Origin: Planctomycetota bacterium | GTDB lineage: Bacteria; Planctomycetota; Planctomycetia; Pirellulales; UBA1268 | Assembly: GCA_003670915.1 (NCBI GenBank) | Contig: QWQH01000049.1 | Coordinates: 1 to 38,951 of the forward strand | Direction of reading: 5' to 3' | Length of the DNA stretch: 38,951 nucleotides | Shown: positions 9,542 through 19,045 of the stretch, in pieces | How positions within the stretch are numbered: the first letter of the stretch is position 1 | Layout of the letters: each line of letters begins with the position of its first letter | Notes under the pieces: model-generated | What the model saw: only the letters and a program-made list of their open reading frames with translations | What the model was told of the DNA's origin: nothing | The model's database searches: none | Made by a program: the position numbers and the translations under genes

Positions 9542-10921
9542 TCAGGATGTGGGCGGGATTCGGCAACTGGAATACCCAGTGCGGCCGCTTGGCAGTTGCC
9601 CCAGGATGCGAGCGGCGGAATCCGCCGTGGCTCCGCGGTGAGCCGCCACGGCCTTGGCGGCTCGTTGCCCAAGGCCGTGGGCCCACTGTGGCTCCGCCAA
9701 GCAGCGAGCCACAAATGCGAGTAAGTCATCGCCATTTGTCACAATCTCAGCGGCGTTTGCCGCCTGCAATACCGCTACCTCGGCCTGAAAATTCCGGGTG
9801 AAAGGGCCGAAGCAAATCGCCGCGCCATAGGCGGCCGGCTCGAGCATATTTTGCCCCCCCCGCCTGCCATCCAGGCTGCCCCCCACAAACGCGATCGACG
9901 CTGTCCCCCACCACCAAGCCAGTTCCCCTGTGGTGTCAACCAAGAGCACGCGGGCCTGCGGATCGGCGCCCTCCTGCTCCAGCCGGCTCCGCCGCTGCCA
10001 GCGGAGCCCAGTGCGATCCAACCAACCGCCAATGTCTCCACACCGCTCAACGTGCCGAGGCACGAGCACAAGTCGAAGTGTCGGATAGTCGTGAGTGAGT
10101 GCGAGAAATGTTTTGATCGCCAGTTGCTCTTCCGGAGCCTGCGTGCTGCCAGCCAGAAAGATAGTGTGGCTTTCTGGAGTGCCGTCTGCCTTGGTCTCGA
10201 TGCCTGCCAGCGTGCGCAGCCGAGCAACCTCGGCCGACTGGCGTGTAGCGTGCACGCCGTCGAACTTCATTGAGCCAGTAACGATCACGTTGGTTGCGCC
10301 TAATTGAGTGAAGCGATCGGCATCGTCCTGCGACCTCGCAAGCACAAGCGACACTTTCTTGAGCATGCCTTGCACCAGCGGCCGGATGCGGCCGTAGCCC
10401 CTCGCGCTGCGCTCGCTCATGCGAGCGTTGGCCACGACAATTGCAACGCCCCGATGGCTTGCGGCAAAGAGCAGATTGGGCCACAGTTCAAGCTCTCCGA
10501 GCACCAGCATGTCGGGATCCATGCGGTCAAGCACACGGTTTACGGCCCACGTGAAGTCGAGCGGACAGGCAAACACACGGCTTTCGCCAAACCGCCTGGT
10601 GGCCAACGCAAGGCCCGTTGTCGTCGAACTGGAAACAACGCACTCCATCGATAGTCCATCGGCTTGCGCCTGTTTTGCAATCTCCTGCCAGAGTAGCCAG
10701 AGGAGTTGCACTTCGCCCACGCTCACCCCGTGCAGCCAGATGCGCGGTGTGGGCTTGTGCGTGCTCGGGCCAACGCCCGAGTGATCGCGTGGCAGGCGGG
10801 ACACCGCTCCGGTGAACCGAGTCCACGGAGCGAGCACGGGCCGTCGGCCAGCCACGCGACGCCACGCGACCCACGGCAGTAGCAGCACTCCGAGCACAAG
10901 GTAGACCAGATTCAACAGCAT
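9542..10921 (-). CDS. waaA: 3-deoxy-D-manno-octulosonic acid (Kdo) transferase
   Basis: ATG at 10921 (MLLNLVYLVLGVLLLPW TM anchor); WLHGVSVGEV, LGELELWPN, VANARMSERSARGY, FVGGSLDGRRGGQNMLEPAAYG. Confidence 0.92.
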   Translation of the reverse strand: MLLNLVYLVLGVLLLPWVAWRRVAGRRPVLAPWTRFTGAVSRLPRDHSGVGPSTHKPTPRIWLHGVSVGEVQLLWLLWQEIAKQAQADGLSMECVVSSSTTTGLALATRRFGESRVFACPLDFTWAVNRVLDRMDPDMLVLGELELWPNLLFAASHRGVAIVVANARMSERSARGYGRIRPLVQGMLKKVSLVLARSQDDADRFTQLGATNVIVTGSMKFDGVHATRQSAEVARLRTLAGIETKADGTPESHTIFLAGSTQAPEEQLAIKTFLALTHDYPTLRLVLVPRHVERCGDIGGWLDRTGLRWQRRSRLEQEGADPQARVLLVDTTGELAWWWGTASIAFVGGSLDGRRGGQNMLEPAAYGAAICFGPFTRNFQAEVAVLQAANAAEIVTNGDDLLAFVARCLAEPQWAHGLGQRAAKAVAAHRGATADSAARILGQLPSGRTGYSSCRIPPTS

Positions 10922-10958
10922 AAGATCGAAAGAACGGGACACACGGGGGTTCCGGGAT

Positions 10959-13900
10959 TTACCCGGCCGAAATGCTGTTCGACCGGGCGCAGCAGTTCTT
11001 AAACTTTTTCCCGCTGCCGCAGGGGCATGGATCGTTGCGGCCCACTTTCTGCCCAACGTTGCGGATTGGCTCGTGGTTTTCTTCTGCTGCGGGCGTACCG
11101 CCCGCAGCGGCCGTATCCCCCAGCGATCCAGCATGTCCAAGCGACACAGACGGGGCTTCGGCGTGGATCGCAGCTGTCTCTTTCCACGTGCTTTGCAATG
11201 CGTCGTCTTCCACCTCTTCGATCCGATAGACGATGTCGGTCACTCGTTCGTCAATACCCTTCCACATTAAATCAAACGTGCGCATTCCCTCGCGCTTGTA
11301 TTCCACCTTCGGGTCGACCTGTGCGTAGCCGCGCAAACCCACGCTGGATCGGAGGTGATCCATTGCCAGAAGATGATCCTTCCATGCGTTGTCGAGGATC
11401 TGGAGCAACACAGCCCGCTCCATCCGCTTCATCTCATCGCGGGCATCGTCGCCTAGGGCGTGCCGACGACGGCTGGCTTCCACGAGCGTTGCCTTCAGGT
11501 GCTCAAAATCTGAAGCATCGAGCGCACTATCTTCGAGAGCAGGATCAAACCGCTCTCGTGCCCACGCCAGGAGCTGATTGCGGTCCAGCCGCCGCGAACC
11601 ATCCTCCTGCCGTTGCGCAAAATGAGAGAGCCCCACCAGCACGGGATATTCGATCTCGCGGCGGGCGTACACCTCGCGGGCTTGCCGGCATACCAGGTGC
11701 CCAAACGCCTGCGCATCGAGGCCACTGGGATCGAGTTGGTCGTTGCCGTTGGCAGCCAAAGGCACTCCAAATCGCCACTCCGTCCATCCGCGGGCCGATC
11801 GCAGGCCGAAGTCCGACGCCAAGAACCGCCCGCCATCCGAGAGGTCAATGCGGTGAATCGCTTCACGCACGTTTTCTTGCAAAAACTCGGCCACGCTGCT
11901 GCGGCCCACCCGCTTGAGATCGCGGTCGTTTACGGAGAGCTTCCACCGCGTATTGGCAAACGAGGCCAACGCCGACCAGTTCCACTCAGCCTCGTCCTCG
12001 TCGGGCGGAATATTCTCCTCGACGGCCTCAAAAATTTGCGATTCCGACTGCCGGATGGCCTCGTCCACAGCCAAACGCTCTGCCTCTTCCTGGGAGAGTG
12101 CTCGGAAGTCGGCCCCGTCGAGTTCGCAGGAAAGCTGGCCCGATGCCCACGTAGCAAACGTCTGCGGCCCATAGTCCTTATCCAGAAAGGTTCCGATATT
12201 CTGGTGAACCTGCCGGTCGACCATATTCTGAATCAGTTCACGGCAGTCGGCACCCTCGAGGATCCCTTGGCGAAAGCCGTACACCCGCTTGCGCTGTTCG
12301 TCCATCACCTCGTCGTACTCAAGAAGGTTTTTTCGAACTTCAAAATTACGTTCCTCGACCTTCTTCTGTGCCGCCTCGACCCGCCGCGTGACCATCCGGC
12401 TTTCGATGGCCTCGCCATCCTGCATACCCAGACGCGTGAGCACATTTTTCACCCATTCGCCGGCAAAGATTCGCATGAGATCATCTTCGAGCGAGAGAAA
12501 GAATCGGCTGTCGCCCGGGTCGCCCTGTCGGCCACAGCGTCCGCGGAGCTGCAAATCAATGCGCCTGGCTTCGTGTCGTTCAGTGCCGATGATGTGAAGC
12601 CCGCCCAGCTTGCAAACCAACTCTCCCTCGGCCTTCATATTTTCCCTGGTGGAGATTTCCTTGACCAAGGCTCCCCACTCCTGCTGCGGCACGTCCAGCC
12701 GGGTTGCGTATGTATCTTGCAGTTGCGCCCAGGCGAGGGTGTCGGGATTCCCACCTAAAATAATGTCGGTGCCCCGACCGGCCATATTGGTGGCGATCGT
12801 AACGGCATTGAGGCGGCCCGCTTGAGCAATGATTTCTGCTTCTCGTTTGTGGTGCTTGGCGTTGAGTACCTGATGGGTCACTCCTCGTTTTTCCAATAAC
12901 TCCGAAAGCCGCTCGCTCTTCTCGATCGACACAGTGCCCACGAGCACCGGGCAGCCCTTGCGCTGAATTTCACGCACTTTCCCTCGTGGAATTGTTTCTG
13001 TTTGCTTCTCTCCCTTGGCCTCAAACTCCAGTTCGGCGTCGCTCTCGCGAACGATCGTGCCCATCCGGAAACTGCCGTCAGAGAGCGCCACAGAATCCCA
13101 GCGGTGGAGTCGCTCCAGTTCGTCGGCTACGGCGATCCACTTCTCCCGCTCGGTGCGGTAGATCACGTCTGGATGATTCGTTCGCTGCATGCCGCGGTTG
13201 GGCGGAATCGCAATGACGTCGAGTTTGTAGATCTTCCAGAATTCGCTCGCCTCGGTCATGGCGGTGCCGGTCATACCACCAAGTTTTCTATAGAGCTTGA
13301 AAAAGTTTTGGAGCGTGACGGTCGCGAGTGTTTGCGACTCTTCTTTGATTCGCACGCCCTCTTTCGCTTCGACGGCCTGATGCAGGCCGTCCGACCACTG
13401 GCGGCCCGGCATCAATCGGCCGGTGAACTCGTCCACGATCACAACCTCATCGCCCTGCACCACATAGTGGACATCTCGCCTGTAGAGATAGTGGGCCTTG
13501 AGCGAGTTGTCGATGAGGTGCGGCCACTCCATATTTCCGGCGGTGTAGAAGCTCTCCACGTCGGCAAGTTTTTCGGCCTGACGTACGCCCTCTTCCGTGA
13601 GCGAGACGGTGTGCTCTTTTTCCTTCACCTCAAAGTGCGTCTCGGCCTTTAGTTGACGGGAGATACGATCTGCTTTTGAATATTTTGTGATGTCGTCATG
13701 TGCGGGGCCAGAGATAATCAGCGGCGTGCGCGCCTCATCAATCAGGATGTTGTCCACCTCGTCTACAATCGCGTAGTTCAAAAACCCTTGGCTCTGCTGG
13801 AGATGCTTGGGAAAGCGATCGTCGCCTCTCGCGGCCATCCGCATGTTGTCACGGAGGTAGTCGAAGCCGAATTCATTATTGGTGCCGTATGTGATATCGC

Positions 13901-14474
13901 AGGCATAGGCCAGCTGACGCTCGGCGGCGTCCATACCGGATTGGATCGCGCCGACGGTGAGCCCCATGCCGATGTACAGAGGCCCCATCCATTCCATGTC
14001 GCGGCGGGCGAGATAGTCGTTGACTGTGACCACGTGTACGCCCTTGCCCTCGAGGGCATTGAGGTAGGCTGGCAGCGTGGCCACGAGCGTTTTGCCCTCG
14101 CCTGTGATCATCTCGGCAATCGCACCGGAGTGCAGCACCATTCCGCCGATCAACTGCACATCGTAATGACGCATGACGAGAAATCGTCGGCCCGCTTCCC
14201 GGCAAACGGCAAAGGACTCAACCAAGATGTCGTCGAGCGTTTCACCAGCTGCCAGACGGCGGCGGAATTCAACGGTCTGTCCCCGCAGTTCGGCATCCGT
14301 GAGCGCCTGATATTTCGGCTCGAGGGAATTAATGGCCTCTATTTTTGGTTCGAGCCGACGTACGTATCGGGCGTTCGAGGAGCCGAACATGCCCGTTAAA
14401 AGCCGCTCCACTCGGGAACCGGCACCGGCGGCGGCATTCGAGAGACCATCCCAGAGGCGTTCGAGTTGTTGCAT
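10959..14474 (-). CDS. secA: Preprotein translocase ATPase SecA (enlarged)
   Basis: 1171 aa; EMITGEGKTLVATLPAYLNAL, VDEVDNILIDEARTPLIISG, GMTGTAMTEASEF, ATNMAGRGTDIILGG, GRCGRQGDPGDSRFFLSLEDDLMR; C-terminal SEC-C NDPCPCGSGKKFKNCC. Confidence 0.97.
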   Translation of the reverse strand: MQQLERLWDGLSNAAAGAGSRVERLLTGMFGSSNARYVRRLEPKIEAINSLEPKYQALTDAELRGQTVEFRRRLAAGETLDDILVESFAVCREAGRRFLVMRHYDVQLIGGMVLHSGAIAEMITGEGKTLVATLPAYLNALEGKGVHVVTVNDYLARRDMEWMGPLYIGMGLTVGAIQSGMDAAERQLAYACDITYGTNNEFGFDYLRDNMRMAARGDDRFPKHLQQSQGFLNYAIVDEVDNILIDEARTPLIISGPAHDDITKYSKADRISRQLKAETHFEVKEKEHTVSLTEEGVRQAEKLADVESFYTAGNMEWPHLIDNSLKAHYLYRRDVHYVVQGDEVVIVDEFTGRLMPGRQWSDGLHQAVEAKEGVRIKEESQTLATVTLQNFFKLYRKLGGMTGTAMTEASEFWKIYKLDVIAIPPNRGMQRTNHPDVIYRTEREKWIAVADELERLHRWDSVALSDGSFRMGTIVRESDAELEFEAKGEKQTETIPRGKVREIQRKGCPVLVGTVSIEKSERLSELLEKRGVTHQVLNAKHHKREAEIIAQAGRLNAVTIATNMAGRGTDIILGGNPDTLAWAQLQDTYATRLDVPQQEWGALVKEISTRENMKAEGELVCKLGGLHIIGTERHEARRIDLQLRGRCGRQGDPGDSRFFLSLEDDLMRIFAGEWVKNVLTRLGMQDGEAIESRMVTRRVEAAQKKVEERNFEVRKNLLEYDEVMDEQRKRVYGFRQGILEGADCRELIQNMVDRQVHQNIGTFLDKDYGPQTFATWASGQLSCELDGADFRALSQEEAERLAVDEAIRQSESQIFEAVEENIPPDEDEAEWNWSALASFANTRWKLSVNDRDLKRVGRSSVAEFLQENVREAIHRIDLSDGGRFLASDFGLRSARGWTEWRFGVPLAANGNDQLDPSGLDAQAFGHLVCRQAREVYARREIEYPVLVGLSHFAQRQEDGSRRLDRNQLLAWARERFDPALEDSALDASDFEHLKATLVEASRRRHALGDDARDEMKRMERAVLLQILDNAWKDHLLAMDHLRSSVGLRGYAQVDPKVEYKREGMRTFDLMWKGIDERVTDIVYRIEEVEDDALQSTWKETAAIHAEAPSVSLGHAGSLGDTAAAGGTPAAEENHEPIRNVGQKVGRNDPCPCGSGKKFKNCCARSNSISAG

Positions 14475-14623
14475 TGGATACCGTCATGGAAGCAGAAAAC
14501 AATGAAAACATAATTGTCGCGGCCGATGCCCGTGCGGGTCAAGGCGGCTCCTCGGCAACAGGCTACACTATGCGGCTCCTGTGGCCCGGGAGCCCTTCGG
14601 AGCGTACCCCGGAAATAGACCGC

Positions 14624-15538
14624 ATGGCATCGAAAAAAGAGAAGGCATCCAACGAGTCGCCGGCATCCACGGCATCCGACGTGACGCCCGTCCCAATCGA
14701 GTCGGTCGTGTCCAAGTGGCCAGAGCTTTCGTTGCCTGCGACGGAGCCATTTCGAGATGTGGCTGGCCAGTTGCTTTTCCTAGGCACCGGCACCAGCGTC
14801 GGGGTGCCCGTGGTGGGATGCCGCTGCCAGACATGCACCAGCAATGATCCTCGCAACAACCGCACCCGTACCAGCGTGATCCTCGGCCTGCCGGAGGGAA
14901 CACTGCTCATCGACACGACGCCGGACTTGCGAACGCAACTCCTACGAGAACGCATCGGTTCGGTGGATGCCGTGCTCTATACGCACGACCACGTCGACCA
15001 CGTCTACGGGCTCGACGATATTCGCCCGCTCTGTTACCGCGTCAGGCGTCCGATGCGAGTGTTCTGCGAGGAACGCGTAGAGAAACGGATTTGCAGGGCA
15101 TTCGACTACGCTTTTGAGACCACCCCCGTTCTCGGTGGCGGCCTTCCGAAGATTGCGTTCGAGCGGATCACAGATCAGGCGTTCGACCTGCTTGGCGCGC
15201 GAGTCATACCCCTTCGGCTCGGTCATGGAGTTTTTGACGTGCTGGGTTTTCGATTTGGCACTCTGGCGTATTGCACCGACACCAACCGTATCCCAGCCGA
15301 GACATGGCCTCTGCTCAAAGGCCTCGACACGCTTATTCTGGATTGTCTTCGGCCCTCGCCCCACCCGACCCACTTCTCGGTTTCAGAGGCGATCGCCGTG
15401 GCATCGCAGGTGAACGCCCGCCGCACGTTGCTCACGCATCTCTCACACGAGATCGACCACACAACAATTTCAGCAGCCCTGCCAGCGGGCGTCGAGCTTG
15501 CTTACGACGGGCTGTCGGTTTCCATCGGGCGCGGGTAG
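14624..15538 (+). CDS. MBL-fold metal-dependent hydrolase (PhnP-like phosphodiesterase)
   Basis: LGTGTSVGVPVVGCRCQTC and metal motif YTHDHVDHVYGLDDIR. Start uncertain (ATG 14486, 14570 or 14624 are in frame). Confidence 0.85.
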   Translation: MASKKEKASNESPASTASDVTPVPIESVVSKWPELSLPATEPFRDVAGQLLFLGTGTSVGVPVVGCRCQTCTSNDPRNNRTRTSVILGLPEGTLLIDTTPDLRTQLLRERIGSVDAVLYTHDHVDHVYGLDDIRPLCYRVRRPMRVFCEERVEKRICRAFDYAFETTPVLGGGLPKIAFERITDQAFDLLGARVIPLRLGHGVFDVLGFRFGTLAYCTDTNRIPAETWPLLKGLDTLILDCLRPSPHPTHFSVSEAIAVASQVNARRTLLTHLSHEIDHTTISAALPAGVELAYDGLSVSIGRG

Positions 15539-15556
15539 CACTGCTACCCCTTTTCT
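15533..15556 (+). terminator. Rho-independent-like terminator of the MBL hydrolase gene
   Basis: GGGTAGC-ACT-GCTACCC perfect 7-bp stem (contains the TAG stop codon) followed by CTTTTCT. Confidence 0.6.
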
Positions 15557-15693
15557 AGCTGCCCGTGGACAAAGTCCTCCATGCACTGTGTCCACTTGAA
15601 AACCTCCGGTTTTTTGCGGGTGCTACGCACCCGGGACCGCATCGTGCGGTCCAACACGTGGTTTATCCACAGCCTGCTAGACGCCTTTTTTTC

Positions 15694-18600
15694 TCATCGA
15701 CTGATGCTCTTTGTGGTCTGTGGGGTCACCGTGCGCGTGGCTTGGCTACGTGCGGCTTCACTCCGCACAAAAGGATCTGGATGGGCTGCGTACCTGCGGC
15801 ACAACGCGTCGATCTCTCGGTGACCGAGTTGGGCCAACGCGTAGAGCTCATCGGCCAGGCTGTGCGAATCGGTCTCCTTGTCGAGCGCGGCGCGAATGTC
15901 GTTTTCGGCGGCCCGGTACCCCAAACGCCCCAGCGATTCTGCCGCCGACCTCCGCACAGCCCAGTGCGAATGCCCGAGTAAGGGGGCGATTGTCGGGGCG
16001 AGGTTCCACTCCGGAAAAAAACCAGCACACCACGCCCCGGCACTGGCGGCCTGCCAATCCGTCGCAGCAATCCCCTTAACAGCCGCATCCCGCATCTCTG
16101 CGATGCGATGATCGGCCGGTGCTGCACCTCGCCGGACGAGGATCATCGTGCCTTTCCAAGGGAGATTCAGGCCGGTGAGGATCATCCGGCCGTTGGCGTA
16201 ATCGAACGGAATCGGCGAGAGTTGACCCTTCTCGTTGCACCACTCAACGCTCTGCGGACGGGCAGGCTCTTTCAAAGTGATCGTGAGACCATTCTGCTCG
16301 CAGGCATCCATGTTATAGAGGATGATCACGGTGCCAGCGGCAGTTGAGATTGGCATTGTCATGACGAGGGGCTTTGATACGACCAACTCCCGATCAATCT
16401 GTGCCTCCTCCAAAGGACGCACGATGAAGCATCGTCGCTCGCTCGGCCACACTTTGAATGGGCCGCGGTTGCCCGCACCTGCCGCATAGGAGAGTCCGCA
16501 CCGATGCCCAACGTAGACAACCGTTCCGCTGCCGACTTTTTTCTGCGCCCACGCGGGATGGCCGTCGCTATAGGTTGCGCGAATACGAGCGCCGTCCCAC
16601 TTGAATACGGCCAGCCGAATGGCTTCGTTGGATCGCCCGCGCACCGGAACTTCGTGCGGCGGGAACGTGTTCTCTCCTTCAACCGGCACGACCTGTGTCG
16701 CCACTTTCGGCGCCACGCTGTAATCCCGTTTGAGCCCGCCGAGCCGTTCCAGCAGATCGTGCGGTTCGGCATATTCGTTGTTGGCGGCCGCATCATCGCA
16801 GGCCCACAAAAGCCCACCCGCCTTGACCCATGCCTCGATGGCTTTTTGGGCGGCCGTTGGCACAACTGAATCCAGCACGTACAGGCTGTCATAGTGGGCC
16901 AACGCCCCGGCGGCGATTTGCTCCTCGCTCACGAGATCGGGTTGGTAGTAGTCGTGCGACAAGGCCAGAAAGGTCGCTCGCTTATCGGCAAAAGGCCAGG
17001 CAGGCCACCAGATATCCTGAGAGGTGGCGTAGAGCATGGCCACACGGCTGGGCCGCATCGTTCCTGGGCCCAGAATGTCATCCATCCGAGCGGCCTGATT
17101 ATTGACGTGCTGGACGGCGTCCCCGCATTCACTCTGCGACCAGAACCCCTCGGTCGCCTCGTAGTCGGGACCATAATTATAGTAGCTAATAAATTTGCAT
17201 TGGTTGGCCAATTGTGTGTACGCGCGGAATAACGATGGAGCAACGCAGTGCATCATCGGAAAAGAAAGCGGCGTCTTGCCGAAGTCGGCACCGTAGCGGC
17301 GGGCGCCACCGTTGAAAGGTGCCACCGAGAACGCGACGGCCTGATGGCTGTCCCAGTTCCAACTTCCACCGGTCATCCAATCGCTGATACCAGGCATCAA
17401 TCCGGGGGACTGCGCCAGTTGGAACATATCCAGCGGCATTTGATTACCGAAATACAGGGAGTGACCGCTCAACGCCACATAGGATTGCACTTCCGGATTT
17501 GGTCCAGAAGCACGCACCGCGTCGGCCGCAATCGCAAACATCTTCGGCGTGAGATAATCTTGGTATTTTCGGCTCCAATAGAATAGTCGCTTCTGCTCGG
17601 GCGTTTGCGGGGCACTCAAAAGCATCTCGACAGCGTCCCATGAATCTTTTCCGAACAGATCAGGCTTGAGTCCTTTGTCGGCCAGCCACATGCGAAATCC
17701 TGGAAGCGCGGCTTGAGGGTCTGGCGTCACCTCGGCAGGTTCATCGGCAAGCTGAAAGATACTCATGCGAGGCGTTGATTCTTTGCCTTCGCCCGCGGTG
17801 AAATACTGTTTGTAAAATGTTTCAAATTGCGTCCGCGAAGCGGCTTCGTCGTAGGGCACAAAACCCGGCGGTGCATACTGTCCTCCCTGGCTATGCCAGC
17901 CATACACGGACTCGTACGTGGCTCTGTCCTGACTGGTCTCAACGCTGTTGAGTCCCATCAGCCGGAAGCTCTTCACCATGTACTCCGCGGCACCGCCAGT
18001 CGCATGACCCCAGGCATTACCGAAAAAGAGCGGTGGGCGACTGAGCGGAGCCAGTTGGCCGCCGGTCTGCGCGAGGGTTCGCATGTAATAGCGTCGCTCC
18101 TGTTCACGAAAAGTTCGAAGGTCGCTGAAATCGGGATTCACGATGATTTTTGTGCCGTCCGTTTCGTTCCAGTCAAAATCTCGGACACATACGCCATCGT
18201 CTTGGACGAGACTGAATCGGGTGATGCCTTGCGACCCTTTGGGAAGCGAGAGAACCAACGATCCGTTCGCTCCTCCCGGCTGTGCGAGGAGATCCACCCA
18301 GGGGGTCCAGCCGGTTTGTTGCACAGGCTTTGGCGTCAAGGTGAGCCCCGGCAACGTCCACGGTGAAACATGAATTTTCATAACGCCTGTAATGGTCAAT
18401 TCCTTTTCCGCGTCCGGCATCCGGTCGACCCGAAAACGCACGAATGCTCCGGTCGGCCCCAAGAGGCCAGGGGTGTCCGACCACAGTTCAATGGCAGACA
18501 CCAGCGCGCTTGGTCCAGAGGTATGGAAGAACGACAAAGACACGGCCGTATCGCGGTAGACCGAAGGGGGGAGAGGAAGGGTAAGGCTGACCAGTTTTTT

Positions 18601-18993
18601 GATCGGCAATGCGCGTGCCGCATCCAGGATCTCCCCATCGGCCTCAACCCCAACGGCACGGTCATGCGCCGGGTTGAAAGAATGAATCCGGACGATGTAG
18701 CGGGCGGTGGGCCGCAATCCAACAAAGCGAAACACCACGCGCGCGCCTTGCAGAATACCGTGGGCGCAGGTGAGCAATCGAGGGTCGTCGAGTGCGAGGG
18801 ATTCGCGTTCGTCTTCCGGAAATGCCCAGACCCCACCTGTCACCAGATGCGGTTGTTGGTTTGGATTTCCGCAATCATCTTGTGCTACTAGCGTAAACCC
18901 CGGCGCCGGTGGGGGCATGCCGGCCTCAGCGATCGACTGGGTGATCCCGAGGACCGCAACCACACAAAGAACGAGGCCACGTTGGAGTTGCAT
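15694..18993 (-). CDS. Secreted glycoside-hydrolase/GATase-like protein with C-terminal HEAT-type repeats
   Basis: 1099 aa; signal peptide MQLQRGLVLCVVAVLGITQSIAEA. Central region resembles GH-A-type enzymes (MSIFQLADEP). RVAMLYATSQDIWW...YDSLYVLDSVVPTAAQKAIEAWVKAGGLLWACDDAA resembles beta-galactosidase trimerisation/GATase-like domains. WAVRRSAAESLGRLGYRAAENDIRAAL resembles HEAT repeats. Confidence 0.75.
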   Translation of the reverse strand: MQLQRGLVLCVVAVLGITQSIAEAGMPPPAPGFTLVAQDDCGNPNQQPHLVTGGVWAFPEDERESLALDDPRLLTCAHGILQGARVVFRFVGLRPTARYIVRIHSFNPAHDRAVGVEADGEILDAARALPIKKLVSLTLPLPPSVYRDTAVSLSFFHTSGPSALVSAIELWSDTPGLLGPTGAFVRFRVDRMPDAEKELTITGVMKIHVSPWTLPGLTLTPKPVQQTGWTPWVDLLAQPGGANGSLVLSLPKGSQGITRFSLVQDDGVCVRDFDWNETDGTKIIVNPDFSDLRTFREQERRYYMRTLAQTGGQLAPLSRPPLFFGNAWGHATGGAAEYMVKSFRLMGLNSVETSQDRATYESVYGWHSQGGQYAPPGFVPYDEAASRTQFETFYKQYFTAGEGKESTPRMSIFQLADEPAEVTPDPQAALPGFRMWLADKGLKPDLFGKDSWDAVEMLLSAPQTPEQKRLFYWSRKYQDYLTPKMFAIAADAVRASGPNPEVQSYVALSGHSLYFGNQMPLDMFQLAQSPGLMPGISDWMTGGSWNWDSHQAVAFSVAPFNGGARRYGADFGKTPLSFPMMHCVAPSLFRAYTQLANQCKFISYYNYGPDYEATEGFWSQSECGDAVQHVNNQAARMDDILGPGTMRPSRVAMLYATSQDIWWPAWPFADKRATFLALSHDYYQPDLVSEEQIAAGALAHYDSLYVLDSVVPTAAQKAIEAWVKAGGLLWACDDAAANNEYAEPHDLLERLGGLKRDYSVAPKVATQVVPVEGENTFPPHEVPVRGRSNEAIRLAVFKWDGARIRATYSDGHPAWAQKKVGSGTVVYVGHRCGLSYAAGAGNRGPFKVWPSERRCFIVRPLEEAQIDRELVVSKPLVMTMPISTAAGTVIILYNMDACEQNGLTITLKEPARPQSVEWCNEKGQLSPIPFDYANGRMILTGLNLPWKGTMILVRRGAAPADHRIAEMRDAAVKGIAATDWQAASAGAWCAGFFPEWNLAPTIAPLLGHSHWAVRRSAAESLGRLGYRAAENDIRAALDKETDSHSLADELYALAQLGHREIDALCRRYAAHPDPFVRSEAARSQATRTVTPQTTKSISR

Positions 18994-19045
18994 ACCAATA
19001 CCCTTTCATCGCGAAACGGATGCCCATGCTCGAGCTCATCGGACT

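Noticed and set aside
15663-15671. TTATCCACA, a perfect E. coli DnaA box
   Set aside because: Single copy, no dnaA/dnaN or AT-rich unwinding region nearby; chance expectation for one in 39 kb is not small.
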